Below, piece after piece: positions 1 to 9,703 of a stretch of DNA of 64,000 nucleotides (position 1 is its first letter; each line of letters starts with the position of its first letter). The notes beneath the pieces are model-generated. The model did not search any database, was not told the origin of the DNA, and saw only the letters and a program-made list of their open reading frames with translations. Location: NCBI RefSeq assembly GCF_003144245.1, contig NW_020289985.1:558001-622000 (forward strand), in the 5' to 3' direction. Origin of the DNA: Jaminaea rosea (lineage: Eukaryota; Basidiomycota; Exobasidiomycetes; Microstromatales). Position numbers and translations under genes: made by a program.

Positions 1-619
1 GTTCACCCGATCCAATTACTCAACCAACCTCAGCCTCGCGCCCTGACATCGAATTCAAGCGACGATATCTATGGCGTATCGCTTGGCGAATGGTCAAACG
101 TACGTGGGTGCGTGCGTACGTGCGTGCGTACCTCGATTAGGGGCGAGCGAGAAGATGTCGTCGCATTCGCATCGAGGTCATCCTACGGCGTCATCGCGCC
201 AATTATCGAACCAGAGCTAGCTTAGCATCGAGGCGTCTTCGAATATGGTTCGCGACGTCGCTGCTGCGTGGTGACGGCGACAGGAAGAAGAAGCGCAGAG
301 ACGGCATGCAGCGCATGTACAGAGACAGCGACCTCGCAACGAGGTTGGACGCCGTCGCCGCCGACGCTAGGACGTCGCTTGCAACGCCTGAATTAAACTG
401 GCAGGCGGGGCGGCAGCGGACATTGAAATCGTGGGCGAGTTGGCGTGAGTACCGCGGGGTGTGCGTGCGTGCGTGGGTGCATGGGTGGCTCGAGCGGCGA
501 GTTGGCGTCGCGACTCAGACAAGCTCGACGACGCCAACGACTGATTTTCCTTGTCACAGTCAGCCTCTTCTCATCTTTTCGTCTTTACCCACTCATTCAC
601 ATCCCTCTCGTATACCATC
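1..619. other. Gene-free left edge, upstream of the O-methyltransferase
   Basis: No reading frame here resembles a known protein. The stretch carries a short alternating GTGC/GTAC simple repeat around 100-135 and ends in the presumed promoter and 5' leader of the O-methyltransferase gene. The last 70 bases are pyrimidine-rich, which is common just upstream of fungal start codons. Because the window starts here, the true left edge of the biosynthetic locus cannot be seen. Confidence 0.6.
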
Positions 620-1984
620 ATGTCATCCACAACTCCGCAAGCCCAGCTCGATAGCATCGACGCCTTGATCGGCTCGTTGCAGCAGCTCAAGAGCCACATC
701 TCCTCGTCAGCGGACAAGCACGACGATGCTGCTCAGGGAACCTATATGATGCCTTATACGGCAGAAGCATGGCAGGCTGCCACTGCGGCCAGGCAGCAGT
801 TTACGTGCGTGCGAGACGTGTCATCAGACTGGACCCATGCTGATTCGCCCACCCTTTTTGCTCGCAGCTCCCTCGTGTCGCTCCTCGTCAACCCCGCGCA
901 ACGCCTCGGCGAGCTCATGTTCTCGAGCGTCACCACCCACTCGATGAACACGGCACTGGACATTGGACTCTTCGATGCTGTCCCTGCGCAAGGCGCAGTC
1001 CCCATCGCCGAGCTCAGTGCGGCTACCAAGGTGCCCGCTGAGCGGCTGGCCCCATTGATGCGCCACATTGCCAACGAGGGCTTGTTCGCAGAGACGTCGC
1101 CCATGAGCAACGAGTGGCAGCACACACATCTCAGTAGGATGTTGAGGAGCGGAGGTGCAATGCATCTCGACGTCTTGCAAGCCTACACGCGGGACTTTAT
1201 CGAACCGTCCTTCGAGCACCTCACTCCGTGCCTTCGATCACACAAGTCCGGTTACGAGGACTATCGCCGCGAGCACATCTTCTCCTTCCTGGCAAAACAT
1301 CCCGCCGAGAACAACAAGTTCGGCACTGTCATGCAGTGCATGAACGGCATAGTCGGAAGTCCATTAGCGGCAGACTACGATTGGTCCCGCTTCAATGGCA
1401 AGACGATCGTAGACGTCGGAGGAGGCGTAGGCGCCTTGCCCGCCCTGCTTGTGATGCCATATCCCGACCTGAAGTTCCACGTTCAAGACCTTGAGGAGCC
1501 AGTCGCTCAGGGCAAGGCATTCTGGTCGGCTACATTCCCCCCACAAGTCGCAGAGCGAGTCACTTTCCAGGCGCACAGCTTCTTTGAGCCTCAACCGGAG
1601 CAGATCTCGGACGTCTACTTGATGCGCTTCATCCTCCACGACTGGGCAGACGCAGACTGCCTCAAGATCCTCTCGGCGCTCAGGAGTAGCGTCAAGGCAG
1701 GCACCACTCGTGAGTACCGCTCATGTCTCCACGATAGGCAGGCAATTTCTGACCTCCCTCCTCGCCTCCGCCTCGCCTCGCTAGTATTGGTCGCCGAAAT
1801 CCTCATCGACGCAGACAACACATCATGGCAGCGCACCATGTCCCTTCACATGCTCGCAGTCTTCAACGCCGAGGAACGCACAGAGGAGCAATATCGCTCA
1901 CTACTCAAGCAGACGGGCTGGCAGCTCCAGAAGACGTCGGCCACCTCCGGCCCGCTCAGTCTGCTCGAGGCAGTGGCCATTTAG
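620..1984 (+). CDS. SAM-dependent O-methyltransferase (fungal COMT-like)
   Basis: Predicted to transfer a methyl group from S-adenosylmethionine to a hydroxyl of a small molecule in the cytosol. The SAM-binding motif VDVGGGVG is clear. The HDW motif in FILHDWAD supplies the expected catalytic His, and the N-terminal half has the winged-helix dimerisation region typical of COMT-like enzymes. I start at the ATG at 620 because the 23 residues upstream look like leader. Two introns are inferred, 805-867 and 1710-1784. Both are multiples of three and lack stops, so the frame stays open through them, but removing them restores the family pattern: the second gives TTLLVAEIL. Exons 620-804, 868-1709 and 1785-1984 give 408 residues, normal for the family. 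It is the first gene of the polyketide locus, so the substrate is plausibly the polyketide (inference). Confidence 0.88.
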   Translation: MSSTTPQAQLDSIDALIGSLQQLKSHISSSADKHDDAAQGTYMMPYTAEAWQAATAARQQFTCVRDVSSDWTHADSPTLFARSSLVSLLVNPAQRLGELMFSSVTTHSMNTALDIGLFDAVPAQGAVPIAELSAATKVPAERLAPLMRHIANEGLFAETSPMSNEWQHTHLSRMLRSGGAMHLDVLQAYTRDFIEPSFEHLTPCLRSHKSGYEDYRREHIFSFLAKHPAENNKFGTVMQCMNGIVGSPLAADYDWSRFNGKTIVDVGGGVGALPALLVMPYPDLKFHVQDLEEPVAQGKAFWSATFPPQVAERVTFQAHSFFEPQPEQISDVYLMRFILHDWADADCLKILSALRSSVKAGTTREYRSCLHDRQAISDLPPRLRLASLVLVAEILIDADNTSWQRTMSLHMLAVFNAEERTEEQYRSLLKQTGWQLQKTSATSGPLSLLEAVAI

Positions 1985-2378
1985 AACGGCGATTGGCGTG
2001 CGCGTGTGTGGTCGGCAGGTTCATCCGTGAGAATTAACCTCGCCAATTTGCTGCTCTCTACTCGCCGATTCAATTGCATGTCTCGCGAGAGAAAGAAGAG
2101 CTGCCGAGCTAAATTCAGGGCTGCGCGGACTCGTCTAGCTAGCGTCTATTACAGAATTGCCCGCATAGCTGCACAGCATGACATTGCATCGAATCTCCGT
2201 CCTTGACGCCCCCACCGTGTGTGGTCCTGCATAGATTCCCTCCACCTCCGAGCCCGATGCGACACTTTCCCGCGCATGACGAGGGGTGCGTGTTGAGAGA
2301 AGCTTTCGGCCGTGAATAGCTCGCTGTTGTGTCGTCTTTCCGCTCACTAGTGTGAGATTCCATCTCACCTACTCAAAG
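1985..2378. other. Intergenic: OMT 3' region and reductase-hydrolase promoter
   Basis: About 390 bases between two genes in the same orientation. I see no coding potential, RNA gene or strong repeat. Confidence 0.6.
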
Positions 2379-4518
2379 ATGCCAGCCGCTACCACCTCGT
2401 CGCTCGTTCTGCGGGAGCGCCCAGCTCGGGGCTCGCTGGACGTCTCGCAATGCTTCGAGCGGGTCGACAGCCCCTCAGACTCATCAAAGCGCCTGCCACC
2501 TGGTCATGTCGCTGGAAAGGTCCGTTATATTGGCATCGAGCCAGCGCAGCGCAATTGGCTTGAGTCTTCGAGTCGAAGCTACCTGCCTGGTGTCAAGCTC
2601 GGCGAGGTCATGAGGAGTCGCGGCGTGGGTGTGGTTACGGAGAGCACTTGCCCAGAGTTGGTGCCGGGGGACCTCGTGGAGGGATTGCTAGGATGGCAAA
2701 CGCATTTCAGGCTGCCTGCCAAGGAGGTTCGGAAGCGTAGCCTGCTGCAAGGCGATCACGACGAGCGCCACTTGATCGGCTTGCTGAGCTCGACGGGCAT
2801 GGCGGCTTACGTGGGTACGTGCGTGCTCCTCCAGCTGGGAGAACGGGACGTCGTGCTCGTCACAGGAGCTGGCGGGGGTGTTGGAAGCTTGGCGGTACAG
2901 ATGGCTGCGGCTCGGGGGGCAAAGGTGATTGCAACTACCACAAAAGCGGGAAAGAAGCGGCACATCGCGGGCGCCGCTCACGTCATCGATTGGAGCAGTG
3001 ACGAGGCGAGGGCAGGAATGCAGGCCACCTTCCGCAGCTTCGGTGGGCTTAGCGCAGTAGTGGACAATGTTGGGGGTGAGGTCCTGGATGAAGCTCTCCT
3101 CGGACTGCGACCCAAGGCTAGGGTGATACTTTGCGGCTCGTCAAGTACGTACGGTGGCCATCCCACTCCGCTCAAGAACCTCTTTCGCGTCCTTGAGACC
3201 TCGGCCAGTCTGCAAGGCTTCAATGTCGACGACTACGAGGAGCACTTCTCGAAGGCAGAGCATCAGATGTCGGAGTGGCTGAGCAGAGGACAGCTCAAGG
3301 TCAGCTACGATGTCAGAAAGGGGCTCAACAGCTGTCCGGAGGCGCTGACCAGGTTGCTGCAGAGGCAGACGAATGGAAAGGCGATCGTGTCGCTCGTTGA
3401 CGAGCAGGAGGCGGAGGGGCTACAGTGGCAGGACGACACAATTGAGGCGCAGGGGCGGAGCATCTGCTTGCAATGCTGCGCCCCAAGTGGAAAGGCAGAA
3501 CGCACGATCCTCTTCGTCTGCGGTACAGGCTTTCCCAAAGAGCTCTGGAAGCCCGTGGCGCAACGTGTGCAGGCCGGCGCAAGCAGCACAAAGTTTATCG
3601 TCTTCGACATGAGCTTGCAGGGGTACAGCGGGCTGCTGAACGAGGGCCTCGACTTGCCATGTGAGTGCAAACGCAATAAGACGCGAGACGTGGGAAGGCC
3701 TGCTCACCTGCTGGTCGTCATCAGTCTCTGTCGACCTCTTCGCTCGGGACATTGCTGCGGTACTGCAACACCTGGACAACACTCACGCGATCGTCGTAGC
3801 GCATTCGATCGGCGGCGCAGCTGCGTGAGTGGCGCGCTACTGTCGTTCTTGCTTGCCCGCTGATCTGCCTTGCTCCACCACAGCCTTTTGACGGCGCAGA
3901 CAACGTCCATCGCCGGCCTCATCGTAATCGACCCGCCCCTAGAGCCCTTTGCTCGCACCGACCAACCAGCCTGGGTCTCGCGCATGAAGGCTCTCACCCA
4001 GCGACGTCGCAATCAATGGCCCACACGAGCAGAAGGCGAGGACCACTTTAGGAACACAGGCTTCCTACGCGGCTGGGACGATGAGGTCGCTCAGCTCTAC
4101 TTGACTCACGCGCTACGAGATCATGAAGACGGGTCATGCTCGTTGCGCACTGATTCACGCGTAGAGATGGAGACCTACTCCGTTGATTCGCAGGTCTTCA
4201 ATGACGTCTTTCAGGGGCTGTCACACATCGCATGTCCGGTTGGCTTGGTCTCTTGTGCTCAGTCGGACAACTTTCCGCCAGCGACGCTCAATCTGACCGC
4301 TTCGAAGCTACGGAGCTCCTTGGTGTACACAATCGACGCTCATCATTTGATGCCGATGACGCGTGTCGATACCATGGGTGCGTACCGAGCGCCCACAGGC
4401 AAGCAATGCTCAACTCTGACAGTTCTCACTTGCCCTTGCAGACGAAATTATCAATGCATTCCTTGCGTTCCTGCAGCCTCGCGCTACGCAACCGCCTCCG
4501 CAACCCTCTGCAATGTAA
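2379..4518 (+). CDS. Enoyl/quinone-type reductase fused to alpha/beta hydrolase
   Basis: A 650-residue fusion. Residues about 1-360 are a medium-chain dehydrogenase/reductase of the prostaglandin-reductase/LTB4-dehydrogenase type. It has the conserved KLGEVMRS stretch, an NADPH-binding TGAGGGVGS, DNVGGEVLDEAL and CGSSSTYGG, and no zinc-binding motif. Residues about 395-650 are an alpha/beta hydrolase with nucleophile elbow AHSIGG and a late catalytic His in AHHLMPM. Exons are 2379-3660, 3725-3824, 3884-4377 and 4442-4518. Each junction restores the frame and the family sequence, the last giving DEIINAFLAFLQP. The start is the ATG at 2379; the in-frame GTG at 2352 is not a plausible start. Next to a PKS that lacks an enoyl reductase domain, the first half could be a trans-acting ER and the second a chain-releasing hydrolase (inference). 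Its stop lies inside the convergent PKS coding region. Confidence 0.85.
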
Positions 4519-7500
4519 TCTCGTGCTGTGCCAAATCGTCGGGCACGATTTTCCCCATTCGTGCCTTGACCAGTCCGCGGAACTCGGTGTGGTAGAGCGA
4601 GTCCCAGCCTAGCTCGCCGAGCGGTTGATCGGATTTGATTGACGAAGGGGACTCGATGCGTAGGATGTGCGCGATGAGGTTGCGCAGCTGCGTGGCCACA
4701 TCGGCGTCCTCACTTGGCTGGGAGGCGGGCGTGTCTTGAGCTGGTGGGGTATGCGAGGTAACTGGCTCGACCTCGATAGGAGCAGGCGGTGCGATAGATT
4801 TAGGGGCGACCGTAGCTGACGGGTTCCGGGCAGGCTGCTCTACAAGAGGCTGCGCTGGCGGCGGCTCTTCCTTCGCCGGTGCGGGGATGATTCTTCTGGC
4901 CTGCAAATACTCTATCAGCGGGTGAAAAGCTGGGTCCTGTGCAAATAGACGCCCCGCATCCGTGTCGACGTTCATCGTTGCTATCGAGACCACTGGCGGG
5001 CACTCTCTCCCCATCTTGAGGACGTTCTCAAGCAAGCGACAAGCCTCCTCTGGCGCCATATCCGGGTGCGGGGTACGCATGATATCATGCACTCGGTCCG
5101 ACATGGACGATCCGGCCCATCCGCCGAGCTGGATTGAGAGTGCGGGTAGACTCTGCGCTCGTCGAGAACGGGCGAGGGCGTCGACGAATTGGTTGGCTAT
5201 CGCGTAAGAGGCGAGCGCAGGCATTCCTACTACGGCAGCGAAGCTCGAGAGGAGCCAGAAGTGCTTGACTGTTGGCGGGCAGACTTGGTGGAGATTCCAC
5301 GCGAGAGCAGCTTTTGATACGAGGCTGTCCCGCAAGTCCTCTTCTTTGACCTGCTTGAAAAGGGAAGGGTAGAGTGCACCGGCTGCGTGGAGAATGCCGG
5401 TGATGGGCGTGGAAGACTGACAGCGCTGGATGATTTGGGCGAGCTCAGCGGCTGAGGCGGGGTCCCGTAGCTGTTCGTACGCTATGGTGGTGCTCGTCGA
5501 GGACTGCAGCTTTGAGATGCGCTCCTGTACATCGCTGGCAGGGCGCCGGCCGATAAGGAGGAGATGCTTTGGCAAGAGTGTGCGAGCAAGCCAGGGAAGC
5601 AGCGCCATACAGACGTCTCCCGTACCGCCAGTGATGACCCAGGCTCCACCCGTTGGCTCTTGGAGACTCTGCTGTTGGGTCGGCACGGGAGTGTGGCGCA
5701 GGGTGAAGCGTTGCAATCGACCTTGCTGATCAGCACGGAAGGCCGAATGCGCCGTGACTATACCTGTCTTGCGCAGCCGCAGCGTCTGTGCCAGCGACTC
5801 AGCCACCACTTGCGGCTCACTTTCCGCAGGTATCTCGACACTTGCCACTTTTTCTCGCGACTGACGGTGTTCTGCGGTGAATGCCGGGATGAGACCAGCC
5901 AGTAAGGAGCTGGTAGGCGGGCCAGCAGGGGGCGAATAGCAAACGAGCGCTTGCCACTTAATGGACGTCGCGACGAGAGTCTGCAGCATCTGTAGAGGAA
6001 GCATGACTGTCATTGCTGCCGTGTCCAGCGAAAGGGTCGCATCTTGCATGCTCGATGTCCAGTAGATGAGCGTGAGCTCTTTGCTTTGCTCAGTGGCGTG
6101 GCGCAGTTCTTCCAAAGCTCGATGAGCGTCTTGCGTCGGCGCTACAGTGACTGCGGCGCCCAAAACCTGAGCGAGAGCTTGCCCCTTGTGTACATCGTCG
6201 GTAGCCACGACGACTTTCTCTCCTGGCGAGAGGATCGACGCGGTGGAGAGCGTCTGCGTCGAGACTGCGTGCCACTCGGGTATGCTGGCAAAGGTCATGG
6301 CGCTGTTGTTTGGCTCTTGCGTCTTCTTCTCACCTCCAGAGAACTGCAGACCTCGAATGCTCATCAACGGCACCCCCTGCCGGCTGGCAATGTCCCAATC
6401 TCGTAGCTCCGCGACCCGTCCGCGCACTCCGCCTGACCAATGCGCGCCGCTTGTGCTGATTTGCATCTGCCGGATCTTATAAGGGAGACCCAGACTCTGA
6501 CCGTCGCTTTGTGCTAGGAGGACGGAGTGCAGCGAGGCATCGAGCTGGCATGGGTCCGGGGACGTCGCATTGAGGGGTTGGGCAATCGAAGAGCGGGTGA
6601 GGAAGTCCACTCGACCGACGCCATTGTGCAGCGAGTCGACCAGCCGAAAGGCCTCACCGTAATCCAGCCCTGTGGCCTTCAATGCGGCATTATCGTAGAG
6701 GCCAGTCGCCGACTGAGCCACTTCTGTAGGGAGGCCGCTACTCGGCGCAGAGCACGAGGCGATGGTACCTCTGCAAAGATCGAGCCGCGTCGCAGCGTTG
6801 CGTTGCAGCGAGAGCGTGAAGGTCGACCCACTGTCCGGCCAGCTCTCAAATGTCGTGACAAAGGCTGCCTCTTTCGCTTGAGCATCAGACAAGCGCGCAG
6901 GCCGAAGGAATTCCACGCCTTCAAGCTCGATAGCATCGATACCCTGCGCCAGGTCGAGAGCGCTCGATGTGATCATGCCGATCATCAGCGCGATAGGCAC
7001 GACAATTTGCCCGTGGATCCGGTGCTGACTCAGAATATCGAGCATCTGCGGAGTACTTTTGGTCGTGACCATCGCTGCTTCACCCTCCTTCCTCGCGGGT
7101 CCCTTCGGCCACATCTTCGTCCTCTTGAACGGCGTAGGCGGTGCGGCGACTGCTTGCATGGGCGCCGAGTCTCTGTCCCATAGCGCTTTCCAGTCGATGT
7201 CCACACCGGCGCAGAAGAGGTGCGCGAGCAGAGCGTCGAGTGCTGGCTTGCCCTCGTGAGAGAAGGACGAGATGCAGTGTGTCGACTTACCCTGCTGGTG
7301 GACCAGCTTTGTCATGCCGTCTGAGGGGCCGATTTCGACGAAGAGAGTGTCGCGCTCGATGGCTCGCACCGCTCGCACCGCGTCCTCGAATAGAACGGGC
7401 GAGACGAGGTGGTCAGCCCAGTACTGAGGGTTGCGGTATGTGTAGGCGCTCTCAGCCCTGCCCGTCATGTCTGACACCATTGTTGCAGCAGCTGGAGCGG

Positions 7501-9703
7501 GATCCGCAGGCCATGAGTGGGCGGCAAGGCTTTGCAGCAGCTGATCAGCCGCGCTTGCCATGCCCGAGCTATGATAGCTATGTGGAGTGTTGAGGAAGCG
7601 GCATGTCAAGCCGGTTGACTTAGCCGCGGCTTCCACCCGCCCGACATCAGGGCCAGAGACGACGTGGGATAGGGGTCCGTTGTAATTTGATATGGACGAC
7701 TCGCTGCCCGTAGAGAGAAGCAGGTCTTCAACAGCCGCCTTGTCCGCCTTGATGGCGAGCATGCGGCCTGACTCTGTCTGCGCGATTGCCTCCGAGCGAG
7801 CGATTGCCAGGCGTAAGGTGTCTTTGACGCTGAGATGCCCGGCAAAATGAGCCGCAGCGACCGATCCGAGCGAATGGCCGATGACATGCTGTGGTGCGAT
7901 GCCCCAGTCTACCATGCACTTGCCAAGACACAGGTGGAAGAGGACGGTAAGAAGCTGGGCTTCCACTTCGTTGAGCGAGTCCCATGTTGCATCGCCCTCG
8001 ATCGAGTACATATCAGGGTTGTGCGGGGCGTGAAGTAGGACGAGGTTCTGGCGCAGCATAGTGAAGTAGCGGCTGGCGTCGTCGTGCGAGTCGACGAGAC
8101 GGCGCAAAGGATCCAGGTACGAGAAGCCTTGGCCTGAGAAGATGAAAGCGATGCTTGAGGAGGTTTTAGATGGCGCAGAGATCTCTTGACCGCCATGCAA
8201 AAGGGCGGCGCGAAAATTGTGATGCGTCCTTCGTACGGCCAGAGTGTGAGCCAGATCTGCTGCGTCTGCAGGACCGAGGCCCTGACATTGTCTCTTCAGA
8301 GCTGCTCGCATGCTGTCAAGTCCCTCCACACTAGTCGCTGACAACACAAAGGGGACTTGTAAAGCCGGCGTGAGGAGCGATGTAGAAGCTGACGTGGACG
8401 GCCTGCGTACAAGCACACTCGTGATAGCCCCAAAGGCGCCGAAGCTGTTGACTAGGGCGAGATGCCCCTCCTCGCTCTCTTCCAGCTCCTCTGCTTGACG
8501 GTTGAGTAGAGGCTTCACGCTTGCTGGATCGAGCTTGTCGGAAAGTTGCTGCGGTACTGCAAAAGGCGGGACAATGCCCTTCTCTAGCGCAACCATCACC
8601 TTGAGGATGCCCACCAGTCCAGATGCCTCCTCCGTGTGGCCAAAAACGGCCTTTGACGAGCCCAGGCGTAGATCTGTGGCGTCCTGGCCACCGAGGTGCT
8701 TGACGATAGTGTTGACCTCCGTAGCATCCCCGACGCGAGTGCCTGTCCCGTGAAGCTCAAGCAAGGTGACGTCAGAGAGGCTGCGGCCCTCGAGGATGGA
8801 GGAGAGTAGCTGCTCTTGAGCCCGGCACGAAGGCGCTACGATGCCGTTGGTGTTGCGTCCGTTGTGCCCGACGCGAGAGGAGAGGAGCTCAAGGCGTGTT
8901 CGCAGACCCAGTCGGTCCGCCGTACTGCGCTTGGCTAGAATGAAGGCGACGCAGGCCTCAGAGGGGACATACCCGTCTGCCTCGGACGAGAGGACTAGAC
9001 AGCCGCCTTGTGACCTCGGTGAGCGCATTTGAGCGTCAGAGAGGGCGAGCAGCGGGCCAGGCCAGAGGTGTGTTGTGACGCCGGCTACGATGGCCATTTC
9101 GCAGTCTCCCGCCTCGATCAGCAACCTTGCTTGATGCAGCGCCATGCTGCCACTTGCGCATGCTGAGTCTACCGTAGAGATTGGCCCCGTCGTCCCTAGC
9201 CAATGGGCGACTCGTGCGCTCGTTGTGCTGTGAGCTGCCCCACTGATGTAAAAGCGATCATATTGACTTGCTCCCGGGGATGCTGCAGTAGTCAGCTTGT
9301 CCCAGTGATCTTCAGGCTTGGCTCCTACGATGACACCCGTCGAGCTACCCTCCATCTGCGCAGTTGTCAAGCCAGCGTCTTCGAGCGCATCATGCGCACA
9401 CTCGAGTACAAGGCGTGTGTTGGGGCGAACATGTGGCGCTTCCCTAGCCGTTATTGCGAAGCGTTCTGGCTCCCATCTCATGCACGCATCGCTGAGCCAT
9501 CCGCCGTGAAAATTATTGTCGTGCTTGAGAAGCTCGTCGAGCTCGGGAATCCCTCGAGGCCATCGTCCTGCTGGTGGCTGTCCGAGGATTGGGCGGGCAT
9601 ATCGTCCCATCAAGGCGTCCCATAGCGCAGCCTCGTCTGCAATGTCTCCGGGCAGCCTGAAGCCGGCGCCCACGATGGCGATTGGGTCGTGACCTGAGCC
9701 CAT
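4484..9703 (-). CDS. Reducing type I polyketide synthase, KS-AT-DH-KR-ACP
   Basis: A single-exon protein of 1739 residues that elongates and partly reduces acyl chains. KS (about 5-435) has Cys182 in DSACASGS, His318 in HGTGT and His356 in GHTEE. AT (about 520-815) has Ser611 in GHSLGS and an HSYH motif like the malonyl-selecting HAFH. DH (about 880-1110) keeps HxxxGxxxxP with His894 and an Asp near 1055 in QLDASLH. KR (about 1170-1560, including its structural half) has GGTGD near 1359 and Ser1486, Tyr1500 and Asn1504. A Pro/Ala linker leads to ACP Ser1702 in GWDSL. There is no ER, methyltransferase or thioesterase. I start at the ATG at 9703; the open frame runs up to a TTG at 9751. It is divergent from the adenylating hybrid. 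The stop overlaps the end of the reductase-hydrolase gene. Confidence 0.94.
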   Translation of the reverse strand: MGSGHDPIAIVGAGFRLPGDIADEAALWDALMGRYARPILGQPPAGRWPRGIPELDELLKHDNNFHGGWLSDACMRWEPERFAITAREAPHVRPNTRLVLECAHDALEDAGLTTAQMEGSSTGVIVGAKPEDHWDKLTTAASPGASQYDRFYISGAAHSTTSARVAHWLGTTGPISTVDSACASGSMALHQARLLIEAGDCEMAIVAGVTTHLWPGPLLALSDAQMRSPRSQGGCLVLSSEADGYVPSEACVAFILAKRSTADRLGLRTRLELLSSRVGHNGRNTNGIVAPSCRAQEQLLSSILEGRSLSDVTLLELHGTGTRVGDATEVNTIVKHLGGQDATDLRLGSSKAVFGHTEEASGLVGILKVMVALEKGIVPPFAVPQQLSDKLDPASVKPLLNRQAEELEESEEGHLALVNSFGAFGAITSVLVRRPSTSASTSLLTPALQVPFVLSATSVEGLDSMRAALKRQCQGLGPADAADLAHTLAVRRTHHNFRAALLHGGQEISAPSKTSSSIAFIFSGQGFSYLDPLRRLVDSHDDASRYFTMLRQNLVLLHAPHNPDMYSIEGDATWDSLNEVEAQLLTVLFHLCLGKCMVDWGIAPQHVIGHSLGSVAAAHFAGHLSVKDTLRLAIARSEAIAQTESGRMLAIKADKAAVEDLLLSTGSESSISNYNGPLSHVVSGPDVGRVEAAAKSTGLTCRFLNTPHSYHSSGMASAADQLLQSLAAHSWPADPAPAAATMVSDMTGRAESAYTYRNPQYWADHLVSPVLFEDAVRAVRAIERDTLFVEIGPSDGMTKLVHQQGKSTHCISSFSHEGKPALDALLAHLFCAGVDIDWKALWDRDSAPMQAVAAPPTPFKRTKMWPKGPARKEGEAAMVTTKSTPQMLDILSQHRIHGQIVVPIALMIGMITSSALDLAQGIDAIELEGVEFLRPARLSDAQAKEAAFVTTFESWPDSGSTFTLSLQRNAATRLDLCRGTIASCSAPSSGLPTEVAQSATGLYDNAALKATGLDYGEAFRLVDSLHNGVGRVDFLTRSSIAQPLNATSPDPCQLDASLHSVLLAQSDGQSLGLPYKIRQMQISTSGAHWSGGVRGRVAELRDWDIASRQGVPLMSIRGLQFSGGEKKTQEPNNSAMTFASIPEWHAVSTQTLSTASILSPGEKVVVATDDVHKGQALAQVLGAAVTVAPTQDAHRALEELRHATEQSKELTLIYWTSSMQDATLSLDTAAMTVMLPLQMLQTLVATSIKWQALVCYSPPAGPPTSSLLAGLIPAFTAEHRQSREKVASVEIPAESEPQVVAESLAQTLRLRKTGIVTAHSAFRADQQGRLQRFTLRHTPVPTQQQSLQEPTGGAWVITGGTGDVCMALLPWLARTLLPKHLLLIGRRPASDVQERISKLQSSTSTTIAYEQLRDPASAAELAQIIQRCQSSTPITGILHAAGALYPSLFKQVKEEDLRDSLVSKAALAWNLHQVCPPTVKHFWLLSSFAAVVGMPALASYAIANQFVDALARSRRAQSLPALSIQLGGWAGSSMSDRVHDIMRTPHPDMAPEEACRLLENVLKMGRECPPVVSIATMNVDTDAGRLFAQDPAFHPLIEYLQARRIIPAPAKEEPPPAQPLVEQPARNPSATVAPKSIAPPAPIEVEPVTSHTPPAQDTPASQPSEDADVATQLRNLIAHILRIESPSSIKSDQPLGELGWDSLYHTEFRGLVKARMGKIVPDDLAQHEITLQRVAEAVA

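Noticed and set aside
2352-2378. Start of the reductase-hydrolase at GTG 2352
   Set aside because: Non-ATG start; the ATG at 2379 gives a normal N-terminus.
2814-2837. GTACGTGCG...CAG inside the reductase as an intron
   Set aside because: Only about 20-24 nt, far below the 59 nt minimum seen in this window.
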